NCBI RefSeq assembly: GCF_000016505.1
Contig: NC_009706.1
Span: 2,542,001-2,606,000 of the forward strand
Direction: 5' to 3'
Origin: Clostridium kluyveri DSM 555
GTDB taxonomy: Bacteria; Bacillota; Clostridia; Clostridiales; Clostridiaceae
Length of the DNA stretch: 64,000 bases
In this document: positions 8,690-16,553 of the stretch, one piece after another
How positions within the stretch are numbered: the stretch's first letter is position 1
How the letters are laid out: each line of letters opens with the position of its first letter
Notes under the pieces: model-generated
What the model was told of the DNA's origin: nothing
Seen by the model: only the letters and a program-made list of their open reading frames with translations
Databases searched by the model: none
Translations under genes and position numbers: made by a program

Positions 8690-9841
8690 CTATTGAGCTT
8701 TTTCTAGTATGCTTATGATATATTCTATGTTTTCCCTTTTTAAGTTGGTACTGCATGGTATATTTAATACCCTATTGTAATATTTAATGGCTTTTTCAAT
8801 TTTATATGCTTCATTGTTTATATATGGTCTTTGGGTGTGTATCAGTTTCCAAATAGGTCTTGTTTGGATTTGATTTTTTAAAAGGTATTTTAACAGTTCA
8901 TCTCTATCCAAGCCGTTATTATTTATATATAAGGAATAAAACCAGTGATTGTTTCTTGCATTATTATTAAATTCCAGAAGTGTTAATCCTTCTATATTAC
9001 TTATCCTTGACTTATACAATTTATAATTTTTAATTTTTATTTCAATAAATTCTTCTAATCCTTCAAGTTGTGCTACTCCCAATGCTGCCTGCAAATTAGT
9101 CATTCTGTAATTGTATCCTATATGATGATGTACATAATATAATTCCTCATCCTTAGCTTGAGTTGACAAATATTTAGCTTTTTTTATGTCCTCAGAGGAT
9201 TTTCCAATTAAAATTCCTCCTCCTCCAGTTGTTATTATTTTATTTCCATTAAATGAATAGGCTCCAAAATCACCTATGGTACCTGCAAACTTTCCTTTAT
9301 ATTTTCCATTAGTATAATAAGTTCCTAGGGCTTCAGCAGCATCTTCTATTAATTTTATTTTGTATTTATCTGTTAACTCTTTTATTTTTTCAACGTCAGC
9401 CATATTTCCAAAAACATGAACTACTATTAATGCTTTAATATATCTGTCGGTATTTTTATTTTTCAATCCGCTATCAGTCATGACGCATTCATTTTCAAAG
9501 AATTTTTCAAGTTTGCTGCAATCCATATTTAAATTATCATCGCAATCCATAAATACAGGTTCTGCCCCTAAATATTTAACAGGGTTAACTGTAGCTATAA
9601 ATGTAACCGTCGGCACTATAACTTCACAATTTACAGAAACTCCCGAGAGCTTTAACGCTAAATGAATTGCTGCCGTACCGCTTTGACAAGCAGCAGCATT
9701 ATCTACATTCAAGTATTTTTTTATATCATTTTCAAATCTATTTACATAACTACCTGATGTAGAAATCCATTCACTTCTTATGGCATCTACCACATATTTT
9801 TCTTCATTACCCTTCAAATTTGGTACAGATAATGGTATCAT
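8690..9841 (-). CDS. legC: PLP-dependent aminotransferase, LegC family
   Basis: 383 residues of the DegT/DnrJ/EryC1/StrS fold. PLP-binding features: QSGTAAIHLAL (about 53-63), EDAAEALG (166-173) and Lys201 in SFNGNKIITTGGGG, the Schiff-base lysine. It should add the amino group at C4 of the 4-keto-6-deoxy sugar made by LegB. The next steps (LegH, LegG, LegI) are in the same operon. Confidence 0.9.
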   Translation of the reverse strand: MIPLSVPNLKGNEEKYVVDAIRSEWISTSGSYVNRFENDIKKYLNVDNAAACQSGTAAIHLALKLSGVSVNCEVIVPTVTFIATVNPVKYLGAEPVFMDCDDNLNMDCSKLEKFFENECVMTDSGLKNKNTDRYIKALIVVHVFGNMADVEKIKELTDKYKIKLIEDAAEALGTYYTNGKYKGKFAGTIGDFGAYSFNGNKIITTGGGGILIGKSSEDIKKAKYLSTQAKDEELYYVHHHIGYNYRMTNLQAALGVAQLEGLEEFIEIKIKNYKLYKSRISNIEGLTLLEFNNNARNNHWFYSLYINNNGLDRDELLKYLLKNQIQTRPIWKLIHTQRPYINNEAYKIEKAIKYYNRVLNIPCSTNLKRENIEYIISILEKAQ

Positions 9842-9877
9842 AATTATCTTCCTCTCATATCTGCCTGAAACCCATTC

Positions 9878-10549
9878 CTATTCTACTCTCTCTCTTAATA
9901 GCATAAATGCTTCAGCATTTTTATAACCTGAAGCTCCTCCTCTAAATGTAGAAAGCCCTTTTACTACATCCACAGATCTTGGAAAAGGTGCTTTTCCTAT
10001 TTCACTTTTAAATATATTCATAATACTCAGCTTTTTCTCTAAAAACCCTTCTATGTTTACAAATACATTAGGTTTAAAACCATCTATAGAATTATTTATT
10101 CCAAACTCAGTTTCCGATAATGTTTCATAAACATATACCTTTTTAACTGTATTATGCCTAAACCACTTGGTACAACACATGGAAGCTTTTGAAACAATTC
10201 TATGATCGCTGTGTATATCTCCATAATTAGGGATGTACAAAATTTCACACTTTGTTTCAACAATACATTTAGATATTTTATCCACTAAATCCCTAAAAGG
10301 TATTTTGTCTAATTCTGTAGTAGGAAATCCCAATCTAAATATCTTCGCAAATTTATATTCATTAGCTGCTTTTTCGATTTCTAATTCTCTGCTATTTATT
10401 CTTTCTTTAGAAAATCCTAATTCCTCTGTCATTGAAGTTACTATAACCCAATAAATCCTGTGACCCTCTTTTACATACTTTAATATAGTTCCTCCACAAC
10501 CAAAAGTTTCATCATCAGCATGTGGTGCTATAATCAATACATTACTCAT
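9878..10549 (-). CDS. PIG-L/LmbE family N-deacetylase
   Basis: 223 residues. Metal-binding motifs PHADDE (about 9-14) and HSDHR are those of zinc-dependent GlcNAc-deacetylases of the LmbE family. The start overlaps the legG stop by 8 bp. PIG-L enzymes are not part of the minimal legionaminic pathway; here the enzyme may remove an N-acyl group so that the GNAT protein two genes upstream can install another, giving a modified N-acyl legionaminic acid. That role is an inference from context. Confidence 0.85.
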   Translation of the reverse strand: MSNVLIIAPHADDETFGCGGTILKYVKEGHRIYWVIVTSMTEELGFSKERINSRELEIEKAANEYKFAKIFRLGFPTTELDKIPFRDLVDKISKCIVETKCEILYIPNYGDIHSDHRIVSKASMCCTKWFRHNTVKKVYVYETLSETEFGINNSIDGFKPNVFVNIEGFLEKKLSIMNIFKSEIGKAPFPRSVDVVKGLSTFRGGASGYKNAEAFMLLRERVE

Positions 10550-11717
10550 TATCCCCCTCCATTATCAATGGATCCTCTAATTTAACTATATAAGATTTTA
10601 AATCCAAGCTTCTCATTAAGCTTATAATTTTCTCAACTGAATTTCCGCTGCCATAGGGTGATTGTACTTTATCCAATAAAAGTTTAAATTCTTCAGTTAA
10701 AACTGTTTCTATCCCCTTTACTATATTACTCACTCCTTGATGAACAAAAATCATATTTTCTGCACATAATCTTCCTTTTTGCCTATTTCCCACATTAACT
10801 GCACCTAATTTTAATATTGGTGCCTCATATAATCCAGCACTGGAATTTCCAATCATAAACATACTATTCCTTAATAAATTTACAAATAAGGTTCTAGGGA
10901 TATTTTTATAGAATTTAAAATCTTCTTTATTATAATATTTTTTTATTACTTCTATAATCTTCTTGTTTCCGCTGTCTACATTTGGGTAACTTACAAATGC
11001 ATTTACAGACTTTTTTTCCAAAGCAACCAGAATTTCTTCAAAATACTTACCCGCTCTATCTTCTTCACCTGCCAGGGGGTGAAATATCATAACTGCATAA
11101 TTATTCCAACGGGGTTTACCTAAGATATGAACAATTTCTTTTTTGCCTATATACTCAGTGGAAATAAATTTATCTAAAGCTGGACTTCCAACATTAAATA
11201 TTCTATTTTTATTTTCTCCAATTTTTATTAATCTTTGTTTTGATTCTTCGTTACTGACAAAATGAAGAGATGACAATTTAGATACTGCATGCCTTACCAG
11301 ATTGTCAATATTCCCATCCAAAGCATGATCTCCACCAAAAAAATGTATGGTTGGAATTCTAAGATATGTGCCTATTAATCCTCCAACAACCACTTCTTCC
11401 CTATCTCCAGCATATAGAATAACATCCGGTTTATATGCTGCTGCTGTATGAATACAATCCTGTAATAATATAGATAGTGATTTAATTCTAGAAGCCCTGG
11501 AATTGGAATCAATAAGATTTTCAATTTGGGCTATTACCGGTATTCCATCTTCCACTATATTATTTAATGTATATCCATAGGTTTCTGATAAATGCGCACC
11601 TGATACTACAAGCTTGATTTCAAAATCATTTGCTTCATTTAATTTTTTATATAAAAGGCTCATCAGCTCGTAATCCGACCTAATTCCGGTAAAGGCTAAA
11701 ATTTTCTTAATAAACAT
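10542..11717 (-). CDS. legG: Hydrolysing NDP-sugar 2-epimerase (LegG/NeuC family)
   Basis: 391 residues from the ATG at 11717, chosen for GGGAG 6 bases upstream; a longer frame starts inside the preceding gene. Features of the NeuC/WecB GT-B fold: FTGIRSDYELM near the N-terminus, LVVSGAHLSETYG, AGDREEV, HFFGGDHA and GNSSAGLYEAP near the C-terminus. It should remove the nucleotide and epimerise C2 to give the 6-deoxy-mannosamine derivative for LegI. The N-terminus overlaps the GNAT gene by 11 bp. Confidence 0.9.
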   Translation of the reverse strand: MFIKKILAFTGIRSDYELMSLLYKKLNEANDFEIKLVVSGAHLSETYGYTLNNIVEDGIPVIAQIENLIDSNSRASRIKSLSILLQDCIHTAAAYKPDVILYAGDREEVVVGGLIGTYLRIPTIHFFGGDHALDGNIDNLVRHAVSKLSSLHFVSNEESKQRLIKIGENKNRIFNVGSPALDKFISTEYIGKKEIVHILGKPRWNNYAVMIFHPLAGEEDRAGKYFEEILVALEKKSVNAFVSYPNVDSGNKKIIEVIKKYYNKEDFKFYKNIPRTLFVNLLRNSMFMIGNSSAGLYEAPILKLGAVNVGNRQKGRLCAENMIFVHQGVSNIVKGIETVLTEEFKLLLDKVQSPYGSGNSVEKIISLMRSLDLKSYIVKLEDPLIMEGDNE

Positions 11718-12654
11718 CTGAATCTCCCATCTGTATATTCCAATTATTATAAACACTTAAATCAATGGATTCCTCTTTAAAATCCTTAACTCCAAAATAA
11801 GAGATAGGTTCACAGCTGACAAATCCAATTATTTCAGCTATTTCATGTACATTATCATTCAATTGACACCACATATTAGCATATTTAAAATTATTATTTT
11901 TTCCTTTTTCAATAACCCATTCTAATATTTCCTTTGTATAGCAATCATCTAATGAATTGATTTGTACTATATCAATTTCACAATTATTAAACTTTTTAGT
12001 AATTATTGATGAAACTACGGTTTGTCCTTGAACTATCACATAGTTATTATATCTATTAATTGGATTATCTCTAAATCTCCATTTTAAATAATCTAAATCC
12101 TTATATATTTTTATTTTGTTATTATTGTTATTGATAAGCCTTGAATAATCCAGTGCAAATTTTTTATCATTAATAATATTAAAATTTTTATAATTGCTTA
12201 AATTACTTATGTTCAGTAAATTTAATTTCATAGTGGGAATTTCATATATGTCCTTCCAATTTAATTTATTTACAAAGATAAGGTGAGAATTATTATTAGG
12301 AAATCCAATTACTGCTTTGTAACCGCTCTCCTCCATTCTTTCATATAATCCCTTAGCTAATTTAGGAAATAATCCTTTTCCTCTAAAATTTGGGTGTGTC
12401 ATTGTAGTCATAGATAATGCGGCCTTTTCTATATTCCCATTAATACAAATTTTACAGGGTGATACAGAATAATTTGCTATTATCTTGTTATTTTCAAGTG
12501 CAGTGTTAACCAGCATATTTTTCATAGGATTATCTATATATCTCCATTTCAAGAATTTTTCAGGTATTTCTCTATTGAAACAACTCCTAAATAACTTTTG
12601 AAATTCTGATATTCTTTTTAAATACTCGTTTTTATCTATAAATTTAAATTCCAC
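11707..12654 (-). CDS. GNAT family N-acyltransferase
   Basis: 315 residues. The acetyl-CoA binding loop appears as THPNFRGKGLFPKLAKGLYE (about residues 86-106), followed by VIGFPNNNSHLIFVNKLNW. Related GNAT proteins accompany nonulosonic-acid clusters. It probably acylates an amino group of the sugar or a precursor, possibly together with the PIG-L deacetylase. The actual acyl donor is unknown. Confidence 0.78.
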   Translation of the reverse strand: MEFKFIDKNEYLKRISEFQKLFRSCFNREIPEKFLKWRYIDNPMKNMLVNTALENNKIIANYSVSPCKICINGNIEKAALSMTTMTHPNFRGKGLFPKLAKGLYERMEESGYKAVIGFPNNNSHLIFVNKLNWKDIYEIPTMKLNLLNISNLSNYKNFNIINDKKFALDYSRLINNNNNKIKIYKDLDYLKWRFRDNPINRYNNYVIVQGQTVVSSIITKKFNNCEIDIVQINSLDDCYTKEILEWVIEKGKNNNFKYANMWCQLNDNVHEIAEIIGFVSCEPISYFGVKDFKEESIDLSVYNNWNIQMGDSDVY

Positions 12655-12673
12655 TAAATTTCCCTACCTTACC

Positions 12674-13672
12674 TTATAAATCTATAAGCTCATCTTTTTT
12701 AAAATCCCTTTTTGCCTTTTTGCCAATAACATAACTCCAATTTCTAGGTGATATACCTGTTCCAGGTCTCTTTACGCATACATTTTCTTCAGTAAATGTT
12801 TCTTCAGATTTTATGAAAACTTTAGCTACCAAACTTTTCCTTGCCACTGCTCTATTTATTTTTTCTGAAGGGGTTTGAATTTTTATCCCATCTCCAAGGG
12901 CCCTTTCTATATTTCTCACTGCTTTGACCATATTATCCAGTTCAAACGGCTCCAAACTGGCCTTATGATCTGGACCATACATATTTTTATCTAATGTAAA
13001 ATGTTTTTCTATAACTTTGGCACCTAGTGCCGCAGCTGCTACAGCTACCTCTATGCCTTCTGTATGATCTGAATATCCAACTGGTACTTTAAATGCATTT
13101 CCTATAGTTTTCATAGCCAATAAGTTTACTTCTTCCATTTTAGTTGGGTAATCGGTATTGCAGTGGAGTACAACAATATCTTTTGTGCCATTTTCTCTTA
13201 AAATGTTTAGTGAAAATTCTATATCTGATAAATTACTCATACCCGTTGACAGTATAACCTTCTTTTTTAACTTTGCTATCTTTATCAGGTATGGAACATT
13301 ATCTATTTCACTGGAAGGTATTTTAAAAATTGACATTCCAATACTATTTAAAAAATCAATACTCTCTAAATCAAACGGCGATGATAAAAACATTATTTTT
13401 TTCATATCACAATAATTCTTTAATTCTATATATTGTTTATAACTTAACTCCAACTTTTCTAACATTTGTAATTGGGAAGTTTCTTCACCCAAATTATTAA
13501 TTTGATAATTAGCCTGTTTTGCATCTCTTGTTACTAGATTACATGCTTTAAAAGTTTGAAATTTTACTGCATCCACTCCTGCAATTACTGCTTTATCAAT
13601 CATTTTTTTTGCTGTATTTAAATCCCCATTGTGGTTAACTCCAGCTTCGGCAATTATAAAAATATTACTCAT
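12674..13672 (-). CDS. legI: Nonulosonic acid synthase (NeuB family, LegI)
   Basis: 332 residues: NeuB TIM-barrel (EAGVNHNGDLNTAKKMIDKA, DAVKFQTFKA, SSPFDLESIDFL, LHCNTDYPT, SDHTEG, EKHFTLDKNMYGPDHKASL) and a C-terminal SAF antifreeze-like domain (about residues 275-332). It condenses the free 2,4-diamino-6-deoxymannose with phosphoenolpyruvate to make the nine-carbon acid. Start overlaps the upstream acetyltransferase by 8 bp. Confidence 0.93.
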   Translation of the reverse strand: MSNIFIIAEAGVNHNGDLNTAKKMIDKAVIAGVDAVKFQTFKACNLVTRDAKQANYQINNLGEETSQLQMLEKLELSYKQYIELKNYCDMKKIMFLSSPFDLESIDFLNSIGMSIFKIPSSEIDNVPYLIKIAKLKKKVILSTGMSNLSDIEFSLNILRENGTKDIVVLHCNTDYPTKMEEVNLLAMKTIGNAFKVPVGYSDHTEGIEVAVAAAALGAKVIEKHFTLDKNMYGPDHKASLEPFELDNMVKAVRNIERALGDGIKIQTPSEKINRAVARKSLVAKVFIKSEETFTEENVCVKRPGTGISPRNWSYVIGKKAKRDFKKDELIDL

Positions 13673-14306
13673 GACATTCTACCTCCCGACCTGGATTGCC
13701 ATAAACCTTAATTCCATCTTTAACATTTTTAACAATAACAGAACCCGCCCCTATAAGTACATTCTTTCCCACATTAATATTTTGAATAATTGTAGCATTA
13801 GTTCCCACATGTGTTCCTTGTCCAATTGAAACTCCTCCACTTAATGCTACTCCAGGTGCTAAATGAACAAATTCATTTATTTCACAATCATGTTCCACTA
13901 TAGCACCTGAATTTATAATGCACTGCTTTTTTATTAAGGAATTAGCATTGACAATTGCTCCTTTTCCTATAAATACACCTTCTTCAATTTTTGCACTACA
14001 TGACACTACAGCTGTTTTATCAATTATAATGGGAAAATTATATCCTATGCTCTTCAATAAATTATAAAATTTTATTCTAACTTCAGGATATGCAATAGAA
14101 CCAATTCCAATAAATGCATTTTTTATGCCGGATTTATATAATGAATCAAGCTCTTCATCACACCACACTCTATCTATATCTAATCCACTATGCTTCGTAT
14201 GCTTTTTATCAACAATTCCCACAATCTGAAAATTCTTTAATCCATTTATAGAATCAATAATACTTCTACAGTGTCCCCCTCCACCAATTAATATTATTTT
14301 TTCCAT
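13665..14306 (-). CDS. legH: NeuD/PglD-type sugar O/N-acetyltransferase (LegH)
   Basis: 213 residues: an N-terminal Rossmann-like PglD_N segment (LIGGGGHCRSIIDSI) followed by a left-handed beta-helix of hexapeptide repeats (VFIGKGAIVNANSLIKKQCIINS and onward) with the catalytic-type His in EHDCEINEFVHLAPG. By context it N-acetylates the 4-amino group placed by LegC. It follows legB after 57 bp. Confidence 0.87.
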   Translation of the reverse strand: MEKIILIGGGGHCRSIIDSINGLKNFQIVGIVDKKHTKHSGLDIDRVWCDEELDSLYKSGIKNAFIGIGSIAYPEVRIKFYNLLKSIGYNFPIIIDKTAVVSCSAKIEEGVFIGKGAIVNANSLIKKQCIINSGAIVEHDCEINEFVHLAPGVALSGGVSIGQGTHVGTNATIIQNINVGKNVLIGAGSVIVKNVKDGIKVYGNPGREVECHE

Positions 14307-14363
14307 AAACTTTCCTCCTGATTATTTAATTTAAAACATAATAAAAAAACTTTTCTAATCCAA

Positions 14364-15350
14364 TTAAATATTATATATATCCGTTTTATATTTTTCTAAA
14401 TTTTTCCCTACCTTAAACCACTCAATGGTTTCTTTGATACCTTCTTCAAAAGTAAATTTTGGAACCCATTCTGTTAACCTTTTTATCTTTTCATTTGAGC
14501 CTAATAATCTACTTACCTCACTTTTTTCAGGTCTAATTCTTTCTGTTTCACATATAATTTTAGCTTTTGGATTTAACTGCTTTATAAGTTCTGCCGCAAG
14601 ATTCTTTATAGATATTTCTCTTTGGGAGGCTATATTTACTACTTCCCCCACTGTTTTGTCACTTTTAGCAATTTCAACAAAGCCATCTGCAGTATCTTTT
14701 ACATAATTAAAATCTCTTGTTGCACTTAGTGAACCTAGTTTTATTTGCCCTTTTTGTGAGAACAATTGAGTTATTATTGTGGGTATTATAGCTCTTGCTG
14801 ATTGTCTGGGACCATAGGTATTAAAAGGTCTTACTATTGTTATAGGTAAGGAAAAGCTTCTATAGAAAGATTCTGCTAATTTATCTGCTGCTATCTTGGT
14901 AGCTGAATATGGTGATTGTGCCTGGCAGGGATGCTCTTCAGTTATTGGCACAAATTTAGCACTGCCATAAACCTCTGAAGTGGAAGTTATGATAATTCTC
15001 TTTGTATTTAATTCTTTAGCTGCTTGAAGTACATTTAATGTGCCCTTTATATTGGTGTCCACATAAGAATCTGGTGAGTAATAACTAAAGGGAATGGCTA
15101 TTAGTGCTGCAAGGTGGTACACATCATCTACATTTTTCAAAGCTTCTCTTACTCCATTTTGGTCTCTTATATCACCACTAAATATTTCTATTTCCTTTAG
15201 CATATGTTTTGGTAATGTATCTAACCATCCCCATGAATTGAATGAATTATAATGTACAAAAGCCTTAACACTATATCCTGAATTTAAAAGTTTTTCTACC
15301 AGGTGGCTGCCTATAAACCCATCCGCCCCTGTTGCCAGAACCTTATTCAT
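14364..15350 (-). CDS. legB: NAD-dependent NDP-sugar 4,6-dehydratase (LegB)
   Basis: 328 residues, extended SDR family. GADGFIGSHL (8-17) is the NAD-binding glycine motif; TSTSEVYGSAK and YSATK (Tyr148, Lys152) give the catalytic set; NTYGPRQSARAIIPT binds the nucleotide sugar. It removes water from the GDP- or UDP-GlcNAc substrate to begin the legionaminic pathway. The gene is the first enzyme after three small beta-domain genes in the operon. Confidence 0.92.
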   Translation of the reverse strand: MNKVLATGADGFIGSHLVEKLLNSGYSVKAFVHYNSFNSWGWLDTLPKHMLKEIEIFSGDIRDQNGVREALKNVDDVYHLAALIAIPFSYYSPDSYVDTNIKGTLNVLQAAKELNTKRIIITSTSEVYGSAKFVPITEEHPCQAQSPYSATKIAADKLAESFYRSFSLPITIVRPFNTYGPRQSARAIIPTIITQLFSQKGQIKLGSLSATRDFNYVKDTADGFVEIAKSDKTVGEVVNIASQREISIKNLAAELIKQLNPKAKIICETERIRPEKSEVSRLLGSNEKIKRLTEWVPKFTFEEGIKETIEWFKVGKNLEKYKTDIYNI

Positions 15351-15380
15351 GAATTGCCTCCTATATTATTACTTGATATG

Positions 15381-15638
15381 TTATTCTAAGTGTATACTGC
15401 AATTTACATTGCCTGGATCACTACATTCATTGTTAAAAACTTTTAATCTATAATAATATCTTTTATTGTAAATTAAGCAGCAAAACTCTCCATTACAATT
15501 TGTAAGTGTATATCCACAAAACTTTCTATAATCTGTATGTGGAAGGAATGCTTCCAATAGCACTATTGCATCTTTAACTGGATTTCCATTTCTATAACAT
15601 ACTTTCCCTTTTACCAATACCCTATTACAACTTTTCAT
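15381..15638 (-). CDS. Small carboxypeptidase-regulatory-like domain protein (copy 3)
   Basis: 85 residues from the ATG at 15638 (GGAAGGA 7 bases upstream); an ATG at 15680 has no ribosome binding site. The core VLVKGKVCYRNGNPVKDAIVLLEAF...GYTLTNCNGEFCC..Y...YYRLKVF follows the CarboxypepD_reg/transthyretin-like beta-sandwich pattern. Six cysteines are unusual for a cytosolic protein of this size. There is no signal peptide. It lies 30 bp before legB. Likely a small structural surface or appendage protein; role unproven. Confidence 0.7.
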   Translation of the reverse strand: MKSCNRVLVKGKVCYRNGNPVKDAIVLLEAFLPHTDYRKFCGYTLTNCNGEFCCLIYNKRYYYRLKVFNNECSDPGNVNCSIHLE

Positions 15639-15655
15639 TTCAGCATTCCTTCCAT

Positions 15656-15988
15656 TTAACTTGTTGTTTCTTCTGAACATAAGGGTTCAATTATTGGTTC
15701 ATATATATATAACTCATAGTTAACATTATGAATTTTTTCAATATTTATGGCATATGCTCCAGAATTATTGGTAATTGCATATCCAATTTCTGTTTCTTTA
15801 GGAGGTCTATAATTGTAATTTATACTTTTAATGCCAATAACTGCTCCCTCTACTGGATTATAATTTGAATCCAAGACCTTTCCCTCTATTAATATATCCT
15901 CACTTTTTCCTATTACAATTCTTTTATTTAATATTTCATATGAACGTAGTTCCTGTGGGGTTATAATAATTTCCGCATATGATTTCAA
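15656..15988 (-). CDS. Small carboxypeptidase-regulatory-like domain protein (copy 2)
   Basis: 110 residues from a TTG at 15988, selected because GGGAGGG lies 7 bases upstream and this removes an overlap with the previous gene; an upstream ATG at 16078 lies inside that gene. Core ILIEGKVLDSNYNPVEGAVIGI...IGYAITNNSGAYAINI...YELYIYEP has the same beta-domain pattern as its neighbours. Probably paralogous to the 16015-16341 and 18830-19129 products. Confidence 0.7.
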   Translation of the reverse strand: MKSYAEIIITPQELRSYEILNKRIVIGKSEDILIEGKVLDSNYNPVEGAVIGIKSINYNYRPPKETEIGYAITNNSGAYAINIEKIHNVNYELYIYEPIIEPLCSEETTS

Positions 15989-16014
15989 AATTTTACCCTC
16001 CCATTCACTACTCA

Positions 16015-16341
16015 CTACATATTTAAAGGAGAATATATATTCATTTCGTAAAATATATCCGATAAAACTTCCACACAAAATAAATATTCTCCTCTATTAT
16101 TAGTGTATGCATAACCTATTATTTTTTTAACATTACTGTCACAATTGACTTGAATTACTTCTATTGCAGCGCCAATACTTGGTATTTTATTTGAATTATA
16201 TACGGTACCATTAACAATAACTCTTTTATGACATTTTAAAATTACATTCAAATTATATTTACTGCAGTGGTTTAAATTATCAGTATTTATTAGTATGGAT
16301 CTTTTTTCACATAATTCTATAGTATTTTTACCATTAGCCAT
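16015..16341 (-). CDS. Small carboxypeptidase-regulatory-like domain protein (copy 1)
   Basis: 108 residues. Core VIVNGTVYNSNKIPSIGAAIEVIQV...IGYAYTNNRGEYLFCV...YEMNIYSPL, close to the 18830-19129 protein (AIDIIQIDSN, ending in YSPA). The start ATG overlaps the stop of a 56-residue gene by 8 bp and has only a weak Shine-Dalgarno, so translation is probably coupled. Confidence 0.7.
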   Translation of the reverse strand: MANGKNTIELCEKRSILINTDNLNHCSKYNLNVILKCHKRVIVNGTVYNSNKIPSIGAAIEVIQVNCDSNVKKIIGYAYTNNRGEYLFCVEVLSDIFYEMNIYSPLNM

Positions 16342-16504
16342 TATTCTTTTGATCCATATCTTCTGTAAATATAGTCACTGTTGTATCCTTGCCTGCATCC
16401 GTATCCTCCGATGATATTATTGATCCCTTTTTCTCCTTGCCATTAATCACCATCTTGCTTATTTTTACTTGTTTATAAACTTTGCCATTTATTATCTTTT
16501 CCAT
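16334..16504 (-). CDS. Small hypothetical protein (56 residues)
   Basis: An open frame with ATG at 16504 preceded by GGAGGAATATA, product MEKIINGKVYKQVKISKM... ending in EDMDQKNNG. Lysine-rich N-terminal half, acidic C-terminal half; no recognised domain. It sits 49 bp after the Maf-like gene and overlaps the next start, so it is an expressed member of the operon. The NGKVYKQVKISKMVINGKE repeat-like strands might form a small beta structure. Confidence 0.65.
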   Translation of the reverse strand: MEKIINGKVYKQVKISKMVINGKEKKGSIISSEDTDAGKDTTVTIFTEDMDQKNNG

Positions 16505-16553
16505 TATATTCCTCCATAATATACATTATTGCAAGTTAACTATTAGAAATGTC

